From positions 476,859 to 540,858 of the forward strand of contig NZ_JH376797.1 in the NCBI RefSeq assembly GCF_000234095.1: 64,000 nt of DNA, read 5' to 3'. This document shows, one piece after another, positions 23,747 through 32,325 of the stretch (positions within the stretch are counted from its first letter, which is position 1; each line of letters begins with the position of its first letter). Below the pieces are notes generated by a model. That model had not been told where the DNA came from. It did no database searches and worked only from the letters and a program-made list of their open reading frames with translations. The position numbers and the translations under genes were made by a program. Origin of the DNA: Centipeda infelix ATCC 43532. Lineage in GTDB: Bacteria > Bacillota > Negativicutes > Selenomonadales > Selenomonadaceae.

Positions 23747-24431
23747 ATTTTGGAACTGGGTACGGAATGAAGGGGAGGGGCGGACGCTCCTGCTCGATGG
23801 TGTGATTTCGGATGAGACGTGGTGGGGCGATGAGGTAACACCTCAAATGTTCCGCTCGGAGCTGAACGCCGCCGATGGAGATATTACCCTCTGGATCAAC
23901 TCGCCCGGCGGAGACTGCTATGCGGCGGCACAGATCTACAATATGCTCATGGAGTATAAGGGAAACGTCAATGTCAAGATTGACGGGATTGCCGCCTCTG
24001 CTGCATCCGTTGTTGCAATGGCGGGGGCGACCGTCGAGATTTCTCCTGTGGGCATGTTGATGATCCACAATCCCGCGACGATCTCCATCGGCGACACACA
24101 CGAAATGGAGAGGACGATCACGTTCCTTGCCGAGATCAAGGAGAGTATCATCAACGCCTACGAGATCAAGACGGGCCTGTCCCGTGCGAAGATTTCACGG
24201 CTGATGGATGCCGAGACGTGGATGAATGCAAAGAAGGCGGTGGAGCTTGGATTTGCAGATTCTGTTCTCTATGAGAATCGGGAACATCCCGCAGACGATA
24301 CGGCAGACGGGTTGATCTTCTCCCGCGCCGCTGTTACGAACTCCCTGCTCTCCAAGATCTGGCAGGGGAAGACGAGGAATCATGTCGATGCGGAGCCGCT
24401 GAAAAGGCGGCTCTTTTCTATGGCACATTGA
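23736..24431 (+). CDS. Head maturation protease, ClpP-related
   Basis: 231 residues. ClpP-type serine protease with LWINSPGGDCYAA, catalytic Ser in IAASAASVVAMAGA (about 88-92) and His in LMIHNPAT (about 110). It processes the capsid scaffold domain. The start at 23736 is inside the portal gene end, behind AAAGGAGAGGG. Confidence 0.93.
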   Translation: MKRKFWNWVRNEGEGRTLLLDGVISDETWWGDEVTPQMFRSELNAADGDITLWINSPGGDCYAAAQIYNMLMEYKGNVNVKIDGIAASAASVVAMAGATVEISPVGMLMIHNPATISIGDTHEMERTITFLAEIKESIINAYEIKTGLSRAKISRLMDAETWMNAKKAVELGFADSVLYENREHPADDTADGLIFSRAAVTNSLLSKIWQGKTRNHVDAEPLKRRLFSMAH

Positions 24432-24444
24432 AGGAGGACTATTT

Positions 24445-25617
24445 ATGGACAAGGTTTTGGCAATGCGCGAGAAGCGCGCCGCTCTCTGGGAGAACGCAAA
24501 GGCTTTTTTGGAGGAGCATACGCATGACGGCCGACTTTCGGCCGAGGATGCAAAGACGTATGAGCAGATGGAGCAGGAGGTGTTGGCACTCGGCAAGGAT
24601 ATCGAGCGCATGGAGCGTCAGGCAATTCTCGACGCGCAGCTTTTGCAACCGATGACGACGCCAATCACGAACACGCCGAATGGAAGTGTCGGTGCAGAAA
24701 AAACGGGCAGGGCGAGTGATGCGTACCGTGAGGCGATGCTCCGCGCCCTCCGTTCGAAGTTCCAGCGGGTTGACAATGAGCTCATCGAGGGGACGGACGC
24801 GAGCGGCGGCTATCTTGTGCCGGAGGAGTATGACCACCGTCTGATCGATGTGCTGCATGAGGAGAATGTGCTGCGCCCGCTTGCGACGACGATTACGACG
24901 AGCGGCGAGCACAAGATCAACATCACAGCGACGAAGCCCGCTGCGGCGTGGATTGATGAGGGGGCGGCGCTGACCTTCGGGGACGCAACGTTTGCTCAGA
25001 TGATTCTCGATGCGCACAAGCTCCACGTCGCGGTCAAGGTATCGGAGGAGCTGCTCTATGACAATGCGTTCAACCTCGAGCACTATCTGATTACCGAGTT
25101 CGGCAAGGCACTCGGCGATAAGGAGGAGGAGGCATTCCTGCTCGGCGATGGGGCGCACAAGCCGACGGGGCTTTTGGGGGCGGCGCACGCACTCGAGACG
25201 GAGGAAGCGAAGCTCAAGGCAGATGAACTGATTTCGCTGGTCTACGCACTGAAGCGTCCCTACCGCAAGAATGCAGCATTCATCGCGAACGATCAGACAC
25301 TTGCGGCGATCCGCAAGCTGAAGGATGCAAACGGCGTCTATCTCTGGCAGCCGTCGTATCAGATGGGCGAGCCTGACCGCATTTTCGGCTATCCTGTCTA
25401 TACGACGCCCTATATGCCGACTGTGGAGGCGGGCAAGATTGTTCTGGCGTTCGGGGATTATTCCTACTACAACATCGGGGATCGTGGCGTGCGCTCGATG
25501 CAGGTCCTCAAGGAGCTTTTCGCAGAGCACGGTATGGTCGGCTTTGTCATGAAGGAGCGCGTGGACGGCAAGCTGGTGCAGAAGGAAGCCGTGCAGGTGT
25601 TGAAGATCAAGGCGTAA
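24445..25617 (+). CDS. Major capsid protein (HK97 fold)
   Basis: 390 residues. The first about 100 residues are a coiled-coil scaffold (delta) domain (LWENAKAFLEEHTHDGRLSA..., KDIERMERQAI) probably removed by the ClpP-like protease, after which the HK97 core starts near GGYLVPEEYDHRLI. Typical core stretches: AWIDEGAALTFGDATF, KLHVAVKVSEELLYD, FLLGDGAHKPTGLL and a late GDYSYYNIGDRGVRSMQVL. RBS AAGGAGG. Confidence 0.95.
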   Translation: MDKVLAMREKRAALWENAKAFLEEHTHDGRLSAEDAKTYEQMEQEVLALGKDIERMERQAILDAQLLQPMTTPITNTPNGSVGAEKTGRASDAYREAMLRALRSKFQRVDNELIEGTDASGGYLVPEEYDHRLIDVLHEENVLRPLATTITTSGEHKINITATKPAAAWIDEGAALTFGDATFAQMILDAHKLHVAVKVSEELLYDNAFNLEHYLITEFGKALGDKEEEAFLLGDGAHKPTGLLGAAHALETEEAKLKADELISLVYALKRPYRKNAAFIANDQTLAAIRKLKDANGVYLWQPSYQMGEPDRIFGYPVYTTPYMPTVEAGKIVLAFGDYSYYNIGDRGVRSMQVLKELFAEHGMVGFVMKERVDGKLVQKEAVQVLKIKA

Positions 25618-25645
25618 GCTGCGGCGGCAGAGGGGAGGTGGTTTT

Positions 25646-25921
25646 ATGCTTGTGCCGCTTGAGGAGGTCAAGCAGTACCTTCGCATTGATGGAAACGACG
25701 AGGATCTGCTTCTATCGAGTTTTGCAGAGACGGCAGAGCAGCTTTGTACGGCGCTCCTGCGCGTAAAGGATCTGTCGGAGGTGGAGGATAGTGCTATCGT
25801 ACGGATTGCGATTCTCTACGCAGTATCCTATCTCTACGAACACAGGGAGGAAGCCGACCACAGGGGGCTTGCGCTGACGCTGCGTGCGTTACTTTTTGGC
25901 GTTCGAAGGGAGGTCTTTTAA
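25646..25921 (+). CDS. Head-tail connector (gp6-like)
   Basis: 91 residues. The short helical protein begins VPLEEVKQYLRIDGNDEDLLLSSFAETAEQL, the signature of HK97 gp6-like/phage_connector proteins that form a ring below the portal. RBS GGGGAGGTGG. It is directly followed by the joining protein. Confidence 0.88.
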   Translation: MLVPLEEVKQYLRIDGNDEDLLLSSFAETAEQLCTALLRVKDLSEVEDSAIVRIAILYAVSYLYEHREEADHRGLALTLRALLFGVRREVF

Positions 25922-26260
25922 GTGCGAGTGTCCATGAGTGAGCTGCGTCATCGGATTACACTCCTGCGCCCTGTCATGGATGCGGATGATGAGGGGAATA
26001 TCCTCTCCTCGTCTGTGCAGGAGATTGCAAAGGCATGGGCGCTCGTTCTGCCGTTCGCGGCGAAAATCTCCGACGGTTATGCGGAGAAGGTGCAGGAGGT
26101 GGATTATCGTGTAGTCATTCGTTACCGCACGGATGTGCGTGTGACAGATCGTATCCGTTGGGGCGACAAAACACTCACACCGATTTCGCCGCCGTATCCG
26201 CTTGGCGGGAAGAAACAGTGGCTTGTTCTGGAATGCAGGGAGTTGGTGGAAGATGGCTAG
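25922..26260 (+). CDS. Phage head-tail joining (head closure) protein
   Basis: 112 residues. The ELRHRITLLRP start and the KAWALVLPFAAKISDGYAEKVQEVDYRVVIRYR segment match the Phage_H_T_join/SPP1 gp16-like family of stoppers that close the connector after packaging. The GTG at 25922 abuts the previous stop and has GGGAGG 9-10 nt before it; an ATG at 25934 is the alternative. Confidence 0.87.
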   Translation: MRVSMSELRHRITLLRPVMDADDEGNILSSSVQEIAKAWALVLPFAAKISDGYAEKVQEVDYRVVIRYRTDVRVTDRIRWGDKTLTPISPPYPLGGKKQWLVLECRELVEDG

Positions 26261-26651
26261 ATACCGAGGTTTCGTCTCTGCCGAGAAGATTCTCTCGGAA
26301 CTCGGCGTGGAGGCGACGACTGCGGCAAAGGAAGCCCTCGCGCATGGCGCGGACGATGTGGTCGCAGAGGCAAAGAATCGCTGTCCCGTCTATACGGGAA
26401 CAGATAAGCGTGTGGTCAAAGGCGCACTGCGAGATTCCATCCACAAGCGACTGCGCAGAAAAGACGGCTCTGTTTGGAGGATTGCAGCGGATGCAGAATC
26501 CAGTGACGGCGTATTCTACGGCGTACTCGTCGAGTTCAGCCCGCGCATCAACAAGCCGTTTCTCTATCCCGCGCTCGATGCCAAGAAGGACGGGATCCGT
26601 TCTGCCATCGCCGATGCCGTGCGGTCTGCCATTCGGAGGCGGGGGAAATGA
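26253..26651 (+). CDS. HK97 gp10-family tail-completion protein
   Basis: 132 residues. It begins MARYRGFVSAEKILSELGVE and contains AEAKNRCPVYTGTDKRVVKGALRDSI and the C-terminal FLYPALDAKKDGI, which match gp10-like tail terminator/adaptor proteins. The start overlaps the joining protein gene (ATGGCTAG). It joins tail to head. Confidence 0.87.
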   Translation: MARYRGFVSAEKILSELGVEATTAAKEALAHGADDVVAEAKNRCPVYTGTDKRVVKGALRDSIHKRLRRKDGSVWRIAADAESSDGVFYGVLVEFSPRINKPFLYPALDAKKDGIRSAIADAVRSAIRRRGK

Positions 26652-27010
26652 GCACGGCACGGATGGTGTATCAGGCACTTGTACGCACAAAGGAGTTGAC
26701 ACAGCTTCTTGCACACGGGAAGAAGAGCATCTATCACGGGCACAGTCCCAATGCAGGGACGTATCCCGTTCTCGTTTACTCCGTTATTTCGGATGTTCCT
26801 GCGCTCTCGGCAGACGGTACGGAACTGGAACGCCGAATCACGGTACGTATCCACATCCTGACAAAGGACGGACGCTGTCGGGCGATTCATCGGGCCGTGC
26901 AGAACACACTTTTGCCGCTTGGTTTTGTAAGAGCGCAGACGCAGGAACTTGTCGAAAAGGATATATTCGTGGAAATCACAGACTATAAAACAGCAGTAGA
27001 AGGAGAATAA
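26648..27010 (+). CDS. Tail completion (tail terminator-like) protein
   Basis: 120 residues: YQALVRTKELTQLLAHGKKSIYHGHSPN, then PVLVYSVISDVPALSADGTELERRITVRIHIL. This is the fold of gpU/DUF3168-like tail terminators, placed between the gp10-like gene and the major tail protein, as expected. It probably caps the tail tube. ATGA overlap with the upstream gene. Confidence 0.75.
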   Translation: MSTARMVYQALVRTKELTQLLAHGKKSIYHGHSPNAGTYPVLVYSVISDVPALSADGTELERRITVRIHILTKDGRCRAIHRAVQNTLLPLGFVRAQTQELVEKDIFVEITDYKTAVEGE

Positions 27011-27011
27011 T

Positions 27012-27611
27012 ATGCCAAGTCCAACACCAACAGGAAAGCCCGCAGGGAATCTGACAAGCGGGCAGTTTATCAACATCCAGAAGTTACATATCGCCAAGAT
27101 GCTCACCGATGAGGCGGGCGGCACGGCGACCTACGAGAAGCCGATTCCGCTCGGGAAGCTCCTGCGCAAGGTGGACATCAAGCCGCAGACGAATCAGGCG
27201 GAGCTTTTTGCCGACGGTCAGTCCGTGGATACGGCATCCAATACCGCATCCTATGACCTTACCTTCGATACCGCCGCGCTTCCTTTGGAATACACGGCGT
27301 ATCTTCTGGGACACAGTATCGAGAACGGCGTAATGAAGGCGGGCAAGGACGATGTCGCTCCGTACTTCGCCGTGCTCTTTCAGTCGGATAAGCGCAACGG
27401 CAAGAAGAGATACACCAAATTCTACAAAGTCCAATTCCTCGAACCCTCGGAATCTGGCAACTCGAAGCAGGAGAGCATTCAGTTCGATACGCCGACTCTG
27501 ACGGCAAAGGCGATCTATCGACTCTCTGACGGGCTGTCCTACGCCAAGGCTGACGAGGAGGCGGCAGGCTTTGCCGCAGAGACAGGCTCGAAGTGGTACG
27601 AGCAGGTCTGA
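27012..27611 (+). CDS. Major tail tube protein (phi13-type)
   Basis: 199 residues with the phi13 major-tail family pattern: FINIQKLHIAKMLTDEAGG, PIPLGKLLRKVDIKPQTNQAELFADGQSVDTAS, PLEYTAYLLGHSIENGVM, and KRNGKKRYTKFYKVQFLEPS. It polymerises around the tape measure to make the tail tube. RBS GAAGGAGAA. Confidence 0.92.
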   Translation: MPSPTPTGKPAGNLTSGQFINIQKLHIAKMLTDEAGGTATYEKPIPLGKLLRKVDIKPQTNQAELFADGQSVDTASNTASYDLTFDTAALPLEYTAYLLGHSIENGVMKAGKDDVAPYFAVLFQSDKRNGKKRYTKFYKVQFLEPSESGNSKQESIQFDTPTLTAKAIYRLSDGLSYAKADEEAAGFAAETGSKWYEQV

Positions 27612-27622
27612 GGGAGGACACG

Positions 27623-27937
27623 ATGGATACGCCGAAACTGCATATTGCGGGCAGGGAGATTACGCCGCATCCTCCGAAGATGAAGGTATGGCGCGAGTTC
27701 CTTGCCTTTTTTGATGCCGACAAACAGGACATGGATCTTGAGACGTTCTTGGACGAGCACGTCCGCCTGATTGTCCTTGGATTCGGACGGGAGGAAGTGA
27801 CAAGGGAATCCGTGGAGGAAAATGTGGATGTGGCGGACATCGTGCCGCTCACCCGTGCACTCTTTCGTTGGATTCAGTCGCTGACCTTCTCCAAACTGGT
27901 GAACCTCCCAAACGAGGAGACGGGGAAAGAGGCGTAG
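27623..27937 (+). CDS. Tail assembly chaperone (gpG-like)
   Basis: 104 residues. It lies between the major tail and tape-measure genes, where the lambda gpG/gpGT chaperone pair is found. It starts MDTPKLHIAGREITPHPPKMKVW and ends NLPNEETGKEA. The last codons pass a GGGGAAA run, and the -1 frame continues beyond its stop, so it is probably expressed both alone and as a longer fusion. RBS GGGAGGACACG. Confidence 0.85.
   Translation: MDTPKLHIAGREITPHPPKMKVWREFLAFFDADKQDMDLETFLDEHVRLIVLGFGREEVTRESVEENVDVADIVPLTRALFRWIQSLTFSKLVNLPNEETGKEA
27922..27928 (+). promoter_or_regulatory. Probable programmed -1 frameshift site
   Basis: GGGGAAA at 27922-27928 is read as ACG GGG AAA GAG in the chaperone frame, just before TAG 27935-27937. 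The next open frame is -1. A slip on GGG repairs perfectly in the P site, but AAA to GAA in the A site mismatches the first codon base, so it is not an ideal heptamer like lambda GGGAAAG. The position matches the general tail-chaperone rule. Confidence 0.6.
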
Positions 27938-28110
27938 TTCTTTCCCCGTACCAGAATTTACTGCGCTATTACGAGCGACTGCAGTCCGCCTACGGGTGGA
28001 CGATGCACGAGATTGATTCACATGAGATTGGATTCCTGCTCGATCAGCTTGTGGTAACGGCACTGTGCGAACAGCAGCAATGTGAACGCTTTATTGACGA
28101 TGTGATGTAG
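27928..28110 (+). CDS. Tail chaperone frameshift extension (gpT-like)
   Basis: About 60 codons in the -1 frame, RGVVLSPYQNLLRYYERLQSAYGWTMHEIDSHEIGFLLDQL onward, ending at TAG 28108-28110. The frame has no ATG before residue MHEIDSH and no ribosome site, so translation by frameshift from the upstream chaperone (giving about 162 residues) is the best explanation. It is then followed by a strong RBS for the tape measure. Confidence 0.65.
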   Translation, partial: RGVVLSPYQNLLRYYERLQSAYGWTMHEIDSHEIGFLLDQLVVTALCEQQQCERFIDDVM

Positions 28111-28122
28111 GGAGGGGATAGG

Positions 28123-30675
28123 GTGGCAAAGCGCGGACAAAAGATTGATGAACTCTATCTCGATATCGGCCTTAATATCGCACAGCTGCAGCTGGACTTT
28201 GACACAGCGGGGAAAACCGTCTCGGATTCCATTGCACGCCTCAACAGCAAGGCGAATAATATCCATCTGAAGTTGGATGCCGACCTCGCGAAACTCGATG
28301 GCGTGGGGACGGAGCTGGATAAGATCAAGGTGCGCCATCAGGCGATCAACCGAGAACTGGACATTCAGCGGCAGAAGGAACAGATTCTTGCGGCTGTTTT
28401 GCAGTCTGCCAAGAAAAATGACGGTGTGGACAGCGCGTCTTATCGGCGTGCGGAGAGCAATCTCCTGCGTCAGCAGAGAACCGTCGCCCAGACCGAAGCC
28501 GAGGTGCGGAAACTGAATAACCGCCTCAAGGAGAGTACGGTTCTCTCCGGCACGCTCGGTGGACGTATCTCAGCGGGCATGACGGCGGCACAGGCAGGTG
28601 TCAAGAATCTAACGAGCGGCTTCAATGTGTTGTCTGCAAAGATGGCTGCCGTTATGGCAGTCGCGGCGACGGGTGCGGGGCTGTTCAATATCACGAAAGA
28701 TGCGATGCTTGCGGGCGAGAACGTCTACAAACTCACACAGCGGCTTCACGTCTCTGCGGGGGAGGCGGCGACACTCAATCGGGTGTTTCAGCTTGCGGAT
28801 ACGGATATCAAGAGCATTATTCCGCTGATTGCACGTCTCGACAAGCAGGTATCTGCAGCGGGCAATTCCGGCAATGACACGTCTCGCGCACTCTCGCGCT
28901 TCGGCATCGCACTCAAAGATCAACAGGGAAATCTCCTGCCGCTCAACGAGCAGCTGGCACAGCTCGCCAAAGGGTACAAGACCGCAAGCGAAGCGGGGAT
29001 GGAGGAGGCGTATACCGCAGAAGTCCTCGGAGCACGCGGGGCTGCGCTCATCCCCATTCTCGAACAATACGAAGACCTTATGACCATTTCTTCTCGCGTC
29101 AAGACCACGGGACTGCTTGACCCGGAGCAGGCGCATGAGACCTATCTCAAGTGGCGTGCGATGGAGATGGAAGCGGGACAGCTGAAACTTGCCCTCGGTG
29201 CGGCTCTCCTTCCTGTCGCCGAGGAACTCATGCCGGAGATCAATGACGGCTTCGAGTCTCTGGTTGAAGTGATTCGGGACAACAAGGACGAAATCAAGGA
29301 CGCCGTGCTCGGATGGGGTGAAGCACTCAAGATCGTCGCGGAGCTTGCGGGCTTCGTCGGAGAACAGATTCATAAGGTCAATGAACACGCCGAGGCGAAT
29401 GCGTGGCTCGTAAAGAATCATCCTGTGGCATCTCCGCTGATTGCAATTCCGTTTCTCGGTGGTACGGTTCTCGACGCCCTCTATGGCGATGAGTACAAGC
29501 AATATCAAGAACAACAGAAAATCGCTAAAGAGAAAGCGGCGGCAGAGGAGAAGGCGCGTGCCGAAGCGGAGAAGAACGCCAAGGCGCAGGAGCAGAATGC
29601 CAAGGCTGCGAAAATCCGTGCGGCAGCCGAGAAAGATGCCGCAAAAACGGTCAGCGAGTCTGCAAAGGCGACCGCACAACTGACGGATAGCCTATATACA
29701 CTGACGCATACAGACATACAGAACAGCCTTCACGCTCTGGGTCGTGAATCCTTCGAGTTTTTCCAGAAGGGCGCAGACCCGCACCTCATTGACGAATATC
29801 GCTTGGCAAAGGAAGCGAAAATCTACGCAGACTTTCAGCGCGACGTTGTGGACAAGGCGAATGCTCTCTATAAGACTGATTTGCAGAACAAATTGGACTC
29901 CATCGCTCGGGAAGCCGACGCCTTTCGTCAGAAGGGCTTGGACGAGGCACAGACACAGGCGTGGCTGAGTGAGAGCAAGGCGCGGGTGATGGAACAATGG
30001 GAGCGAGACGTTGCTTCCAATATTGACTCCATATGGAAGACTGAGCTTGAAAACCGCCTTGCGGAGATTGAACGCGAGAAGGATGCTTGGGTGCAGAAGG
30101 GACTGGACGAGGTCGAGGCGACACGCTGGGCAGAGAAGGAAAAACTTGATGCCAAGCGCAACGCCGCTCTGGAAGTCCTCCGCTCCCAGAAAGAGGAACT
30201 GAAGGTATTCAAGGAGTCCGGGCAGGTCGGATTGATGCAGTACCTTCGCAAGAAAAACAAGTTCACGGCAGAGGACTTGGGGCTTACCCCGGAATTGCTT
30301 CAACAGTTCCAGTCGGGGCGAAAATGGGCGATGGAGAATCTATTGCCGAATTTTGCCCCCGAGAAGCGTGAAGACAGTTCCCGCATCCGTGTAAACGGGC
30401 AGGAGTTCTCGTATGCGCAGATGATGGCAGGGCTTGAACAACAGGCACAGAGCATCCAAACTGCGGGGCAGATTGGAAGTGCTTCACAGCAGGGGAATCA
30501 GACATCTACCTCTATGACGGATAACCGGCAGGTTCACATACAGGTGCAAATCGAGAACGCCGTTACGGAGGACAACGAGGGAATGCGTATGCTTGCCGAT
30601 CATGTTGCCGACCGTATTCGCCCTGCTGTTGAAAATGCCCTAGGGGGTGATTCCAATTCATATTCACATTGGTGA
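28123..30675 (+). CDS. Tape measure protein
   Basis: 850 residues. N-terminal long amphipathic/coiled region, a hydrophobic segment LSAKMAAVMAVAATGAGLFN (about 168-187), a central TAATLNRVFQLADTDIKS type domain, and a strong Lys/Glu/Ala coiled stretch (about 462-520). It sets tail length: at about 1.5 Angstrom per residue, near 130 nm. GTG start at 28123 behind GGGAGGGG. Confidence 0.93.
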   Translation: MAKRGQKIDELYLDIGLNIAQLQLDFDTAGKTVSDSIARLNSKANNIHLKLDADLAKLDGVGTELDKIKVRHQAINRELDIQRQKEQILAAVLQSAKKNDGVDSASYRRAESNLLRQQRTVAQTEAEVRKLNNRLKESTVLSGTLGGRISAGMTAAQAGVKNLTSGFNVLSAKMAAVMAVAATGAGLFNITKDAMLAGENVYKLTQRLHVSAGEAATLNRVFQLADTDIKSIIPLIARLDKQVSAAGNSGNDTSRALSRFGIALKDQQGNLLPLNEQLAQLAKGYKTASEAGMEEAYTAEVLGARGAALIPILEQYEDLMTISSRVKTTGLLDPEQAHETYLKWRAMEMEAGQLKLALGAALLPVAEELMPEINDGFESLVEVIRDNKDEIKDAVLGWGEALKIVAELAGFVGEQIHKVNEHAEANAWLVKNHPVASPLIAIPFLGGTVLDALYGDEYKQYQEQQKIAKEKAAAEEKARAEAEKNAKAQEQNAKAAKIRAAAEKDAAKTVSESAKATAQLTDSLYTLTHTDIQNSLHALGRESFEFFQKGADPHLIDEYRLAKEAKIYADFQRDVVDKANALYKTDLQNKLDSIAREADAFRQKGLDEAQTQAWLSESKARVMEQWERDVASNIDSIWKTELENRLAEIEREKDAWVQKGLDEVEATRWAEKEKLDAKRNAALEVLRSQKEELKVFKESGQVGLMQYLRKKNKFTAEDLGLTPELLQQFQSGRKWAMENLLPNFAPEKREDSSRIRVNGQEFSYAQMMAGLEQQAQSIQTAGQIGSASQQGNQTSTSMTDNRQVHIQVQIENAVTEDNEGMRMLADHVADRIRPAVENALGGDSNSYSHW

Positions 30676-30988
30676 GGTGCGGACATTATCCGTTGAAAAC
30701 TGGCAGACCATTCCCGATGACCGTCAGCAACTCCTCGAAATTGTCGGCGGCGCGGTGGTTCAAGACTTCGGTCATGTGACAGAGGGCGACCGTATTTCCT
30801 GTTCGGTCACGGTTATTGCTGCCGATTGGGAGAAAATCAAGAGCTACTGGGACAGCCGCACGATGGTGTCCGTAACGGATGAGGGCGGGAGCGTCCTGCC
30901 CTCCATGCGTGTGGTAGTGAAGTCCTACGAGTATATGGCTCATTTCCCGAAGGTATATAAACTGTCTTTAGAATTTTGGAGGGTGTGA
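30647..30988 (+). CDS. Tail-tip protein, unassigned
   Basis: 113 residues. It overlaps the tape-measure end by 29 nt: MIPIHIHIGEVRTLSVENWQ, then GGAVVQDFGHVTEGDRISCSVTV and a beta-rich C-terminus. The size and position (first gene after the tape measure) suggest a small distal-tail or baseplate component. The start is uncertain: GTG 30647 sits in GGGGGTGA, which may itself be the ribosome site for a later start. Confidence 0.6.
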   Translation: MIPIHIHIGEVRTLSVENWQTIPDDRQQLLEIVGGAVVQDFGHVTEGDRISCSVTVIAADWEKIKSYWDSRTMVSVTDEGGSVLPSMRVVVKSYEYMAHFPKVYKLSLEFWRV

Positions 30989-30990
30989 CA

Positions 30991-31404
30991 ATGGCAGAAC
31001 TCTTGCATATCTATATGAACAATCCGACGGAGGGTGCCAAGGATGGGACGGAGGTCAGCTCTGGCACGGAACTCGCTCCGATCTCGGTTTTGCTCGATGC
31101 GGGCAAGAGCGAGCAGAAAGCCGTCAAGTGTGCTGTCCGCTGTGAGAGCGGCTTCCATATTGACGGAGCGTTGACGATTAAATTTGTCGGTGACCATGCA
31201 GACAAGTGGAAAGCGGCACTGAATAACGGATACACTGCCGAGACCGCATTGAACTCTGCCGAATGGAAGGACGAGATTGCACTCTCAGGTGTTGGTGCCG
31301 TGAATGTCATCTTCTGGGTGAAGGCAATGAGCAGTTCTGACGAAAAGCCGCAGCAGGATACGAGTGTGGACATTCAAGTTGAGGGACTGTTGGCTACGAC
31401 ATAG
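30991..31404 (+). CDS. Tail-tip protein, unassigned
   Basis: 137 residues, mostly beta strands: MAELLHIYMNNPTEGAKDGTEVSSGTELAPISVLLDAG, and FWVKAMSSSDEKPQQDTSVDIQVEG. The layout resembles small immunoglobulin-like decoration or baseplate proteins. The ATG at 30991 is clear (GGAGGGTG upstream). Function not recognised. Confidence 0.6.
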   Translation: MAELLHIYMNNPTEGAKDGTEVSSGTELAPISVLLDAGKSEQKAVKCAVRCESGFHIDGALTIKFVGDHADKWKAALNNGYTAETALNSAEWKDEIALSGVGAVNVIFWVKAMSSSDEKPQQDTSVDIQVEGLLATT

Positions 31405-31416
31405 GAGGTGCTTGTT

Positions 31417-32325
31417 ATGTCGTTCAAGTACATCAATCCGGGTTATGCGGAACTACTTTCGACTAGCGACGGTACAACGGTGACAGGGGAGCAGTACAGT
31501 AAAACGGGCGTATCCTTCTGGCAGCCGAACTACTACAAGGGACTCGATCTTTCCGAAGTGCCGCCGGAGCTTTACGGTAGATTCGATATGTATATCAAGA
31601 ACTCTGAGAATGCAAACAGTGCCAGATTATCCATTGCTATTGGGAGTTACAAAATCGTTAAAGCTGAAACATCATGGAACTCGTGGAAGATTCATGGAAA
31701 TAACAACAATAATATACTTGTTGCATCGGATGCCGTTCATACAAAAGCAATCAGTACAGTGTGGTTTCATATCAAGCCGGGAGAGAACAACAACGGCGTT
31801 TTTCACGCCATAATTGATGAACGTGAAGTTTGCAATATACAGAATGCGAATATTGGATATCTCACGGACTCAGATGCAAAGACAATCAAGATCAGCAGTC
31901 TTACCGATGAAATTCTCATTTCAAGCCTCATCCTCTCAGATGAGGAAATCAACCCACGGGAACAGGTCATTATGCTACCCGTCCAATCGACACAGACGGA
32001 TATGACCGACTGCGGCGATGGCAGCTATGAAGCGACGGCGGCAGGACAGGAGCTTCTGCAGTCGGTCGATGTCGCAGCTCTTATCACGCAGTACGGAGGG
32101 AACTCCCGTGTGGTCAGTATTGCTCCGTTTGCAAAGCCCGCCTATCGGACGGCAGAGGGGCTGTGCGCTCTGACAGCAATCGAAAAGAGTGGCAGCGCAA
32201 TCACGGAACACGGCAGACATATCGCAGGGCAAGATCAGAATGGTTTCGTTATAGGAACATATGACACGTCTCTAAATATTGCAGGTCTTGCGGGGCGGCA
32301 ATTCGGATGGAGAGCAGGGACATGA
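31417..32325 (+). CDS. Probable tail-tip / receptor-contact protein
   Basis: 302 residues. The central part (about 65-175: ENANSARLSIAIGSYKIVKAETSWNSWKIHGN, VWFHIKPGENNNGVFHAIIDE) looks like a lectin-type jelly-roll found in phage tail tips. The C-terminal part (SVDVAALITQYGGNSRVVSIAPFAKPAYRT) differs. The central DNA (about 31600-31950) is visibly richer in A and T than its neighbours, as when host-range domains are exchanged. ATG at 31417 with AGGAGGTGC. Confidence 0.6.
   Translation: MSFKYINPGYAELLSTSDGTTVTGEQYSKTGVSFWQPNYYKGLDLSEVPPELYGRFDMYIKNSENANSARLSIAIGSYKIVKAETSWNSWKIHGNNNNNILVASDAVHTKAISTVWFHIKPGENNNGVFHAIIDEREVCNIQNANIGYLTDSDAKTIKISSLTDEILISSLILSDEEINPREQVIMLPVQSTQTDMTDCGDGSYEATAAGQELLQSVDVAALITQYGGNSRVVSIAPFAKPAYRTAEGLCALTAIEKSGSAITEHGRHIAGQDQNGFVIGTYDTSLNIAGLAGRQFGWRAGT

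Noticed and set aside
28609-29679. Minus-strand open frame opposite the tape measure
   Set aside because: A shadow with no promoter, ribosome site or domain.
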